DNA from: Nitrospiraceae bacterium
Lineage (GTDB): Bacteria; Nitrospirota; UBA9217
Direction of reading: 5' to 3'
DNA length: 5,808 bases
Assembly: GCA_003454665.1 (NCBI GenBank)
Contig: DMKB01000373.1
Location: forward strand, 1 to 5,808
Below are positions 1 to 5,724 of the stretch, in pieces (position 1 is the stretch's first letter; every line of letters starts with the position of its first letter). The translations under genes were made by a program, and so were the position numbers. Under the pieces are notes generated by a model. The model was not told where the DNA came from. It did no database searches and saw nothing but the letters and a program-made list of their open reading frames with translations.

Positions 1-3
1 CGA

Positions 4-1842
4 TTAAAAACGTGCTGACAGGCCGCCGTATATCTCGCGCGGAGCCATGGGATATCCTCTCACCACTTCAAATGAACGATCGAAGATATTCTTCACGCCG
101 AAAAACACGTCTCCCGATGAGCTGGAGGATAAAGAAACAGACCGGGTGATTTTGGCGTCGGCAACGAAATACTTACGTTCATCCTCTCCAGGCTCTTCGT
201 AGTCTTTTGTCATCCTGCCTTCGAGATAAACATTCGTCTTGGTGCTCAATACCAGGTTCAGCGATGTGTTCAGCTTCATCTCGGGTATCGTATAAATCTT
301 TTCTCCCGTGACCTCGTCCACGGGATTGATATACGTGTAATTCATAGCCCACGTCAGCAGGTTCAACACGTCGAGTTTGAACCCTGCCTCTATTCCGGTG
401 ATGTTCGCCCTGCCGATGTTGACCGACATATATTGAAATGGTGCGTACTCCTGCCAATCGATGAGATTTTTCACCTGCCGTTCAAAACCTGTCAGGTTGA
501 ATCCAAATGCCTTTCCAACAGGCTGCTCGATTCCTGCCTCGTACTCTATTGAGGTTTCCGGCTCCAGGTTCGGATTCCCAATATTCCCCCATGCATCGGA
601 CCAGTAAAGTTCATTAAACGTCGGCGCCCGAAACCCTTCTCCTGCCGACTGCCGGATAATCGTGCCCGTCCTGGTAAACAGATACCGTGCGCTCACTCGA
701 GGACTGAACTTGTCACCATACTCGGAGTGGCTGTCATGGCGGCCACCGACGATAATAATCAATGATTCTCCGATACTGATTTCATCCTGCAAATAGCCTG
801 CCCAAAGCGATGCGGAATGCTCTCCTGCATCCGTGCTGTCAACGTCATCAGCCCGTGCCTCGGCGCCGACAGAGAGCATATTCCAATGATTGGTAAGCCA
901 ATTCACTTGAGCATCGGCCCCGAGCGTGGTACTTTCATGCCGGTCAGCCGGGGATGCCGCTGCATCTTTGTATGCGAGGATATCCCGTTTATAATAAGTA
1001 TTGAGAGAAAGATCAAGTTCTTTCGTAAATTTCTTCTTATACCCAAGACCGGTGGTCGCCTCCCTGGTCCATTGCCTCGCGGACAAAGACGGCCAGGTAG
1101 TTGATCCCGGTACGCCGACTTCTTTACCAATATAATGCGCAGTAAATTCGATAGATGTATCCCCAGCGATCTCATACCCGATTTTCGTGCTTGCGATACT
1201 CTGGTCGAGATCGCTGTTCGTGCGAAAACCGTCCGAGGTTTCTCGTTCGGCAGTGAGCGAGTAATATAATTTCCCATGCCTGCCTGAATTGCGAAGCATT
1301 AGTGAATCATAACCATAGCTGCCGATCTCTGCGTTCAATCCAAATGCTAATTTGTCCGGTTTTTTGGTTATGATATTAATCACACCTCCAACCGCGTCAG
1401 CACCGTACAGGGCGGACGACGAACCTCGAACGATCTCGATCCGTTCGATATCGTCCAACGATACGGGCAGGTCAGACAAATTGTATCCGCCTGTCCTCGG
1501 CGAGTTCAACCGTTTCCCGTCCAGCAGAACGAGCACCTGTGCCGATGTAGAACCTCGCACACTGAGATTCGAGTTTGCGCCCCTCGGCCCGTACTCATTC
1601 ACCGTCATCCCAACGGTTTTTCGTACTGCCTCCGACGGTGTCGTTGCGCCTGACTTCTTTATTTCATCAGCCGTGATTACCGTTACGGACTGTGTTACGT
1701 CCTCGGGTGCCCGTTCCGTCTTCGTGGCCGTCACTACTACGGGCTCCAGAGTAATATCTTTTCCTTGCGCCGAAACAAGACCGCCCGGTAATACGATTGA
1801 CCGCAACAATACAACAACTACAATAAAAGCTCTATAAAACAT
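4..1842 (-). CDS. btuB: TonB-dependent outer-membrane corrinoid receptor, BtuB-like
   Basis: This 612-residue protein is a TonB-dependent outer-membrane receptor, most likely for vitamin B12 or related corrinoids. Residues 1-25 form a signal peptide (hydrophobic core, ending VSA before QG). A TonB box of the form EPVVVTATK lies at 33-41 and resembles that of BtuB. The plug domain follows to about 160, with SVRGSTSAQVLVLLDGKRL at 94-112 and IERIEIVRG/ALYGADAVGGVINI at 132-157. The rest is the beta-barrel, including the family motifs EGFRAPTFNELYW (402-414) and GNPNLEPETS (422-431), and it ends in a terminal Phe (SARF), as expected for outer-membrane barrels. Length is normal for BtuB. The ATG at 1842 has a GGGAG ribosome site 7 nt upstream. 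The B12 riboswitch ending 26 nt before the start and the adjacent btuFCD genes support B12 as substrate; sequence alone would also allow another siderophore-like ligand. Confidence 0.93.
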   Translation of the reverse strand: MFYRAFIVVVVLLRSIVLPGGLVSAQGKDITLEPVVVTATKTERAPEDVTQSVTVITADEIKKSGATTPSEAVRKTVGMTVNEYGPRGANSNLSVRGSTSAQVLVLLDGKRLNSPRTGGYNLSDLPVSLDDIERIEIVRGSSSALYGADAVGGVINIITKKPDKLAFGLNAEIGSYGYDSLMLRNSGRHGKLYYSLTAERETSDGFRTNSDLDQSIASTKIGYEIAGDTSIEFTAHYIGKEVGVPGSTTWPSLSARQWTREATTGLGYKKKFTKELDLSLNTYYKRDILAYKDAAASPADRHESTTLGADAQVNWLTNHWNMLSVGAEARADDVDSTDAGEHSASLWAGYLQDEISIGESLIIIVGGRHDSHSEYGDKFSPRVSARYLFTRTGTIIRQSAGEGFRAPTFNELYWSDAWGNIGNPNLEPETSIEYEAGIEQPVGKAFGFNLTGFERQVKNLIDWQEYAPFQYMSVNIGRANITGIEAGFKLDVLNLLTWAMNYTYINPVDEVTGEKIYTIPEMKLNTSLNLVLSTKTNVYLEGRMTKDYEEPGEDERKYFVADAKITRSVSLSSSSSGDVFFGVKNIFDRSFEVVRGYPMAPREIYGGLSARF

Positions 1843-1849
1843 CGTGTTT

Positions 1850-1854
1850 CTCCC
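1850..1854 (-). promoter_or_regulatory. btuB ribosome binding site, likely riboswitch target
   Basis: GGGAG sits 7 nt before the ATG at 1842 and 15 nt after the riboswitch P1 helix. With no terminator in this leader, this is the likely element hidden or exposed by the riboswitch. The obvious masking partner is short: the UCCC of the P1 3' arm can pair with GGGA, so the masking structure itself is uncertain. Confidence 0.55.
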
Positions 1855-1868
1855 ATCATCGAGGTTGC

Positions 1869-2014
1869 GGGAATGAGAGGTCTCCTGGCTTAGGACTGCC
1901 TACTCGCCTGCCTTCCCATCCGGATGCACCCGGACAGTGGCTTTTCAGGCTTTCGTTTCCATTACAGTTGCGTGACAGCAGGGGATTCGCACCCCATTCC
2001 GCTTCACCATTCCC
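1869..2014 (-). ncRNA. Cobalamin riboswitch upstream of btuB
   Basis: On the minus strand this stretch has the hallmarks of an adenosylcobalamin-class riboswitch. A P1 helix can form between GGGAATG (2014-2008) and CATTCCC (1875-1869). A GGGGTGCGAATCCCC hairpin follows, then the conserved GCTGTCACGCAACTGT core, a GCCACTG element, a TCCGG/CCGGA hairpin, GGGAAGGCAGG, and the B12 box AGCCAGGAGACC (1890-1879). No stem with a U-run follows; only 26 nt separate P1 from the btuB start codon, with the ribosome site at 1854-1850. Control is therefore probably at translation initiation, with B12 reducing receptor synthesis. It starts only 20 nt after the end of the DUF71 coding frame, so it may lie inside a longer operon transcript. 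Exact ends are estimated from P1. Confidence 0.93.
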
Positions 2015-2034
2015 TGAATTGAATTCCTACATTT

Positions 2035-2211
2035 TTACTGTCGTTTAACCGTATACTCCTTGATATCCAGAAACCGGTATCCATCACGTTCAATGACATC
2101 GGTGCCGGTAATTTCTATTCTTCCACGAAATAACGGTCCGCCCGTCACCAGGGTATGAAACTCGCCTTTTTCCCCACAAGGATCAACGCCGGACTTTGTC
2201 TTGATATAGTC
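2035..2211 (-). pseudogene. C-terminal part of the DUF71 gene, displaced by a frameshift
   Basis: Reading the minus strand from 2211 in the frame one base away from the upstream part gives 58 residues: DYIKTKSGVDPCGEKGEFHT, then LVTGGPLF and a tail ending EYTVKRQ before TAA at 2037-2035. VDPCGExGEFHT is the signature C-terminal motif of DUF71/COG2102 proteins. Omitting one base of the GG at 2212-2213 (CC on the coding strand) joins residue F161 to D and yields a single 219-residue protein, the normal family length. The fragment has no start codon or ribosome site of its own. It may be a true disrupted gene, an assembly or sequencing error, or (less likely) a recoding site; the sequence around 2212 shows no known slippery motif. 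Confidence 0.85.
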
Positions 2212-2695
2212 GGAACGCTTCGTCCACCCGTCGGCCGATCCATTCCCGATCGATCACGTCTGCTTTACCGGTCACGACGACCGCCTGGAACCCTTCATCG
2301 ATGAAATCCCGTAACAACTGCTCCGTATCCCCGCCCCAGAGGGGTTCGAGGGGCGTGATACCGATCTCCTCGCATACCTTTTCGACCCATTCACGGTGCT
2401 CGTCGAGATAAATATCGCCGAACACCATGCCTGTGGCGCCCTGGTCCTTGAGAGACCGGACGGTTTGAATGAATTCCTGTTCGTAGGTATTCATCGTTGT
2501 CGTCTGCTGATGCAGCGGGATACCGGCAAGTTTCGCCTGCATGGTGATAAGTTCAGGATCGGTCCCGTGAAAGCTTACCCGCCCCGAGTCATGAGAGATA
2601 AAGTTTACGAATGTGCCTATGGTATGACCGGCCTGCATCGCCTTGTAGCAAGCGAAGCAACTGTCTTTCCCTCCACTCCACGAAGCAATATACAT
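2183..2695 (-). CDS. DUF71/COG2102 PP-loop ATPase, B12-linked (N-terminal part before frameshift)
   Basis: This frame encodes 170 residues of a PP-loop ATP pyrophosphatase of the DUF71/COG2102 family (related to the diphthine-ammonia ligase Dph6). Visible motifs are the PP-loop SGGKDS (7-12), SGRVSFHG (37-44), FGDIYLDEHREWVE (92-105) and EPLWGG (117-122). The family adenylates a carboxylate ahead of amidation; in bacteria, which lack diphthamide, a B12-associated subgroup has been proposed from gene context to act in corrinoid salvage. Its place 14 nt after btuD fits that. Family members are usually about 220 residues and end with a VDPCGExGEFHT region; here the frame stops early, and that region is found intact in the next frame (see 2035-2211). 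Residues after about Phe161 are therefore probably out of frame. The ATG at 2695 follows an AAAGGGG ribosome site. Confidence 0.85.
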   Translation of the reverse strand: MYIASWSGGKDSCFACYKAMQAGHTIGTFVNFISHDSGRVSFHGTDPELITMQAKLAGIPLHQQTTTMNTYEQEFIQTVRSLKDQGATGMVFGDIYLDEHREWVEKVCEEIGITPLEPLWGGDTEQLLRDFIDEGFQAVVVTGKADVIDREWIGRRVDEAFRLYQDKVRR

Positions 2696-2709
2696 ACACC
2701 GGCCCCTTT

Positions 2710-3486
2710 CTATAAAACAGATCCATAATTGATATACGTACTGCCGTCATCGGCGCGCTTTACTTCTATGCTTACGCCAAAGGCCTCTTTCAGCATTTCA
2801 CCGGTCAGGACGGCATCCGGCGTTCCCATGCCGAGTATGGTCCCCTCTTTTATCAGCATCACCTTCTCGAACTGGAAGGCGATATTAATATCGTGGAGCG
2901 CCATGATGCTTGCAATGCCTTTCTTCTCCTTCAGTTCACCCAGCAGCTTCAGGAGTTCCATTTGGTACTTGATATCCAGGTTTGCCAGGGGCTCGTCGAG
3001 GAGCAGAAGCCCGGCTCCCTGGAGAAGGGTCATGGCGATAAATGCCCTTCGTCTCTCCCCTCCGCTCAGGTCCGTGAGAGGGGACTCCGCCTTGTCCGCC
3101 AACCCGACGGCGTCGAGTGCCTCGTCCACCGTCAGGTGCGGGAGAATATCATAGGGATAGAGCCCCATGCCGACGAGTTCTCTCACCGTGAAGGGCACGT
3201 TAATATCGAGAAGCTGCGGCAGGTAACTCAGCAGTTTCGCGCGGTCTTTATTCCGGTACGACTGCATCTCCTTTTCCCAGAGGTCTATCCGGCCGCTCCG
3301 TTGTTGCAGTATTCCGCTGGCCAGTTTGAGGATCGTCGATTTACCCGAACCGTTTGCCCCGAGGAGACCGATGAATTCCCCGTTACCCACGGAAAGGGTC
3401 AGGTTATTGATTATCGTCTCCCTTCCGGAATAGGCAAACGTTACGTTCTCGAGCTCCAGGATCGGGAAATCATATTTTGAGGACAT
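2710..3486 (-). CDS. btuD: Vitamin B12 ABC importer, ATP-binding protein
   Basis: This 258-residue ABC ATPase would power corrinoid import by binding the cytoplasmic face of the BtuC dimer. All catalytic motifs are intact: Walker A GANGSGKST (43-51), Q-loop Gln91 (YLPQ), signature LSGGE (140-144), Walker B LLLLDEP (160-166), D-loop LANLD (167-171) and the switch His198 (ALHD). It belongs to the FecE/BtuD-type group of iron-complex and B12 importers and has the usual length. The start ATG at 3486 lies inside the end of btuC (17-nt overlap) and is preceded by a very strong GAGGAGGAG ribosome site, so translation of the two genes is probably coupled. Substrate is assigned from the riboswitch and neighbours, since sequence alone does not separate B12 from siderophore ATPases. 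Confidence 0.93.
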   Translation of the reverse strand: MSSKYDFPILELENVTFAYSGRETIINNLTLSVGNGEFIGLLGANGSGKSTILKLASGILQQRSGRIDLWEKEMQSYRNKDRAKLLSYLPQLLDINVPFTVRELVGMGLYPYDILPHLTVDEALDAVGLADKAESPLTDLSGGERRRAFIAMTLLQGAGLLLLDEPLANLDIKYQMELLKLLGELKEKKGIASIMALHDINIAFQFEKVMLIKEGTILGMGTPDAVLTGEMLKEAFGVSIEVKRADDGSTYINYGSVL

Positions 3487-4435
3487 TGCTCCTCCTCAAA
3501 AGAAACAGAAAATAGGGCGCCCCGATTATTGCCGTTATGATGCCTGACGGGATCTCCATGGGCGGCATGATCGACCTGCCGATCAGGTCGGTGAGACAGA
3601 GGAACGCCCCGCCTGCCACGGCAGAAGCGGGAATGAGAAGCCTGCTGTCCGCGCCGATCAGAAACCGCATGATATGGGGCATAAGAAGACCGATGAATCC
3701 GATGGTGCCCCCGAGAGACACGGAAGCAGCAGTCATGAGTGAGACCGATACAAAGAGGATCAGCCGCTCCCGGTGAGCGGAAAAGCCCAGGCTGTGGGCA
3801 AACTCATCGCCGAGGATGAGCGCGTTCAACGCCTTGAACCGGGAAACGGCAATACCCAGACCCAGAAGGACCAATACGGTCCCATAGGGGATCAATGACC
3901 ATTCAGCCAGCGACAGATCGCCGTACATCCAGAGCATCGTCCTTCTCAAACCTTCATCCGTCGATAGACTCAGCAGGAGCATCAGAATCGCGTGAAAGAG
4001 AAAACTCAATCCCACCCCGGCGAGGAGAAGGCGGTCCGGCAGGATCACGCCGCGCTTCCTGCCGAAAGCGCCGACGAGGAGCGTCACGAGAAGAGCGCCG
4101 ATAAAGGCCGTCATCGGAATACTGAACCTTCCGAAGACATAGAAGCCTGTCAGCAGGCCCATCGCGGCAGTGAGTGACGCGCCGCTCGATATGCCGAGGA
4201 TATAGGGATCGGCCAAGGGGTTGCGCAGTATTCCCTGCAGTACGGCCCCGGCGCCGCCGAGGGCCATGCCCATCAATACGGCGACGATTGACCGCGGCAT
4301 TCTGATCGAGACGAGGATCTCTTTTTCGATATCGTTGTATCCGAAGGGACTGATGATCTTCGGCCCGAGAAACAGGGATCCAAGAAAAACCAGGGCCAGC
4401 GTTATCAGGAGGAGTAATAGTTTCAGTCGAAACAT
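3470..4435 (-). CDS. btuC: Vitamin B12 ABC importer, inner-membrane permease (FecCD family)
   Basis: This 321-residue, highly hydrophobic protein is a FecCD-family permease that forms the corrinoid channel in the inner membrane as a dimer. Family landmarks include RMPR (45-48), the long conserved stretch from LGGAGAVLQG to GISSGA (59-86), WMYGDLS (169-175), GDEFAHSLG (209-217), the GTIGFIGLLMPHIMR segment (243-257) that contains the ATPase-contacting loop, and the C-terminal EIPSGIITAIIGAPYF (294-309). About ten transmembrane segments fit, as in BtuC. The ATG at 4435 overlaps the end of btuF by 13 nt and has GAGGAG about 8 nt upstream. The 3' end overlaps btuD by 17 nt. These overlaps point to one coupled transport operon. 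B12 specificity is inferred from context. Confidence 0.93.
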   Translation of the reverse strand: MFRLKLLLLLITLALVFLGSLFLGPKIISPFGYNDIEKEILVSIRMPRSIVAVLMGMALGGAGAVLQGILRNPLADPYILGISSGASLTAAMGLLTGFYVFGRFSIPMTAFIGALLVTLLVGAFGRKRGVILPDRLLLAGVGLSFLFHAILMLLLSLSTDEGLRRTMLWMYGDLSLAEWSLIPYGTVLVLLGLGIAVSRFKALNALILGDEFAHSLGFSAHRERLILFVSVSLMTAASVSLGGTIGFIGLLMPHIMRFLIGADSRLLIPASAVAGGAFLCLTDLIGRSIMPPMEIPSGIITAIIGAPYFLFLLRRSNVLKI

Positions 4436-5292
4436 TTTTCGAGCTCCTCTATGCCCCTGATCACTCTCGGTCCGAGGCGATACAGGCTGTCGCTTACGTA
4501 GCAGACCGCCCCGTTCCTGACGGCAGGCACCATCTTCAGCTTCCTCAGAAGGCCCTTGGATATGTCCTTCATGTTCACATGCCCCTGTCCCACGAAAATC
4601 ACGTCAGGCGCCTGATAAATGACCTCTTCGAGGGAATATTTCGGGTACGTCGTTCTTGTCGGGGAAGCGATATTCCTGATGCCGAGGAGGGTGAAGGCAT
4701 CGTCGATGGCCGTCCCGGGACCGGCGACGATCAGCGGCTCCGGCCAGACGATGAACAGGGCCTTGAGTGATTGTATGCGATGCTTTTTGGTCTTCTTGCT
4801 TGTCACCTTCCTGCCCGCTAAGGCTCTCTCAATCTTCCGGGCAAGCTTTTCCGCCTGTTCAGGCAGAGCAAGCTCCGCTCCCAGCTCCCTGATCCCCTGC
4901 GGCAAACCGGCAAGCATCCTCCCCTTCCATACGTACGTGGGGATCTTCAGCAAGCGCAGCCTCTCCTGGAACTCCCTCGGATTACCGTCCGTCGTCATTA
5001 CCACAAGGTCGGGCCGCAGCGAGACGACGGCTTCGAGGGAAGGATTGGACATTCCCCCGATTTTCTGCTTCTTCTTCGCCTCTTCAGGCTGGTCGCAGAA
5101 GCTCGTTACCCCCACAATCCTGCTGCCGACGCCCAGGGAAAAGAGGATCTCCGTCATGCTCGGTGCGAGGGATACGATCCGTTCGGGAGGTGCCGTGCTA
5201 CGCCTCCCCGAGATGTTCCCGTCGGCAAAGCCTGCTGACGCGGTCAGCAAAACACCGAGCATCAGAACGTTTGATAACAGAGCAGTTCGCAT
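4423..5292 (-). CDS. btuF: Periplasmic corrinoid-binding protein of the B12 ABC importer
   Basis: This 289-residue protein is a class III periplasmic binding protein (BtuF/FepB/TroA-type fold) that would deliver corrinoid to BtuCD. It has a signal peptide at 1-23 (MRTALLSN, hydrophobic core, ending GFA before DG) and no lipobox cysteine, so it should be soluble in the periplasm. The N-lobe carries RIVSLAPSMTEILFSLG (38-54), VGVTSFCDQP (60-69), IGGMSNPSLEAVVSLRPDLV (78-97); the C-lobe carries IVWPEPLIVAGPGT (181-194), YPKYSLEEV (216-224) and YVSDSLYRLGPRV (265-277). An in-frame TTG at 5322 and ATG at 5319 would extend it by up to ten residues, but they abut the terminator U-run without a ribosome site, so the ATG at 5292, which gives a proper signal peptide, is preferred. 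The riboswitch upstream supports a B12 ligand. Confidence 0.92.
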   Translation of the reverse strand: MRTALLSNVLMLGVLLTASAGFADGNISGRRSTAPPERIVSLAPSMTEILFSLGVGSRIVGVTSFCDQPEEAKKKQKIGGMSNPSLEAVVSLRPDLVVMTTDGNPREFQERLRLLKIPTYVWKGRMLAGLPQGIRELGAELALPEQAEKLARKIERALAGRKVTSKKTKKHRIQSLKALFIVWPEPLIVAGPGTAIDDAFTLLGIRNIASPTRTTYPKYSLEEVIYQAPDVIFVGQGHVNMKDISKGLLRKLKMVPAVRNGAVCYVSDSLYRLGPRVIRGIEELEKCFD

Positions 5293-5325
5293 ATATGAAT
5301 CCCAGGTCAAACAGCCCATCAAGGC

Positions 5326-5361
5326 AAAAAAAATCCCCAGTCTTCTGCAAGACTGGGGATT
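5326..5361 (-). terminator. Intrinsic terminator in the btuF leader (riboswitch output)
   Basis: On the minus strand, AATCCCCAGTCTT, loop GCAG and AAGACTGGGGATT form a perfect 13-bp stem (5361-5349 with 5344-5332), running directly into a tract of eight Ts (5333-5326). It lies between the cobalamin riboswitch and btuF, where it would stop transcription of btuFCD when B12 is plentiful. Confidence 0.93.
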
Positions 5362-5380
5362 AATATTCGCGTATTAACCC
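5356..5380 (-). promoter_or_regulatory. Candidate antiterminator hairpin overlapping the terminator
   Basis: GGGTTAATA (5380-5372) can pair with TATTAATCCC (5365-5356), leaving one bulged T and a 6-nt loop CGCGAA. The 3' arm takes up the first six bases of the terminator's 5' arm (AATCCC, 5361-5356), so the two hairpins cannot fully coexist. This is the usual logic of a transcriptional riboswitch. The terminator stem is longer and more GC-rich, so the antiterminator would rely on forming first. Inference from pairing only. Confidence 0.55.
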
Positions 5381-5412
5381 ACACATCATCTTAACACCGA
5401 AGACCGTGCGAG

Positions 5413-5586
5413 TACATCCAGGCCGGTCTTCTGGCTCTCCCGCCTCTACCTGCCTTCCCAGTCACACATTCCGTGACCAGTGGCCGTGAATAATTGGTAA
5501 AGGCTGCTCCCCGTTGTGCAGCGGGGCCGGGATCACAGCGGCGGGTCCGCTCCCGATTTTAACGGGATTCCCTACGCCCGGATGTA
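5413..5586 (-). ncRNA. Cobalamin riboswitch upstream of btuFCD
   Basis: The minus strand carries a cobalamin riboswitch. P1 pairs TACATCC (5586-5580) with GGATGTA (5419-5413). The core follows in the expected order: GGGAATCCCGTTAAAATCGGG (split here as GGGAAT plus the CCCG/CGGG hairpin), GCGGACCCGCCGCTGTGA, a GGCCACTGG element, a GTCAC/GTGAC hairpin, GGGAAGGCAGG and the B12 box AGCCAGAAGACC (5436-5425). It starts about 20 nt after the predicted transcription start and feeds a terminator/antiterminator pair, so binding of B12 should lower btuFCD transcription. It differs clearly in sequence from the second riboswitch at 1869-2014, so the two are not a recent duplication. Confidence 0.95.
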
Positions 5587-5611
5587 AAATGAAGCTTTGA
5601 ATTGTCGAATT

Positions 5612-5640
5612 CTTATACCATACAACCGTGTCCCTGTCAA
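5612..5640 (-). promoter_or_regulatory. Sigma-70-type promoter of the riboswitch-btuFCD operon
   Basis: On the minus strand, a perfect -35 box TTGACA (5640-5635) and a -10 box TATAAG (5617-5612) are separated by 17 nt, with a TGG extended -10 element next to the -10 box. Transcription should start near 5605, about 20 nt before riboswitch P1. The promoter is strong by sequence, which suits control by a downstream RNA switch. Confidence 0.85.
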
Positions 5641-5660
5641 TTTTTTTCCCTGTTTTAACT

Positions 5661-5688
5661 TTGTTTACCGCGACTCCTGTGGTATAAT
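5661..5688 (+). promoter_or_regulatory. Promoter of prfB
   Basis: A perfect -10 box TATAAT (5683-5688) with extended -10 TGG is preceded by TTGTTT (5661-5666) at 16 nt spacing. Transcription should start near 5695, giving a leader of about 30 nt before the prfB start. It is divergent to the btuF promoter; the two -35 boxes are only 20 bp apart. Confidence 0.8.
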
Positions 5689-5724
5689 CGATCATCAACC
5701 GACAACAGTACGAAGGAGAACCAC

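Noticed and set aside
1843..1868. Terminator between the second riboswitch and btuB
   Set aside because: No stable stem followed by a run of T is present on the minus strand in these 26 nt.
2016..2026. GAATTGAATTC direct/inverted mini-repeat before the second riboswitch
   Set aside because: It is too short and isolated to be called an operator or an insertion scar, and is not repeated elsewhere in the window.
2015..2110. Separate promoter for the btuB riboswitch inside the 3' end of the DUF71 gene
   Set aside because: AT-rich pieces such as TAAAAAT near 2031-2037 occur, but no convincing -35/-10 pair at 16-18 nt spacing was found, so none is annotated.
5293..5322. Upstream TTG (5322) and ATG (5319) as the btuF start
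   Set aside because: They lie next to the terminator U-run with no ribosome site, and the added residues would put polar and aromatic residues before a complete signal peptide that starts at 5292.
4619..5377. Plus-strand open frame of 252 codons opposite btuF
   Set aside because: It is antisense to a well-supported binding-protein gene and runs through the terminator; its composition is that of a shadow frame.
5462..5698. Minus-strand open frame of 78 codons between btuF and prfB
   Set aside because: It covers the promoter and the core of the cobalamin riboswitch; the conserved bases are explained by the RNA, and the protein has no recognisable features.
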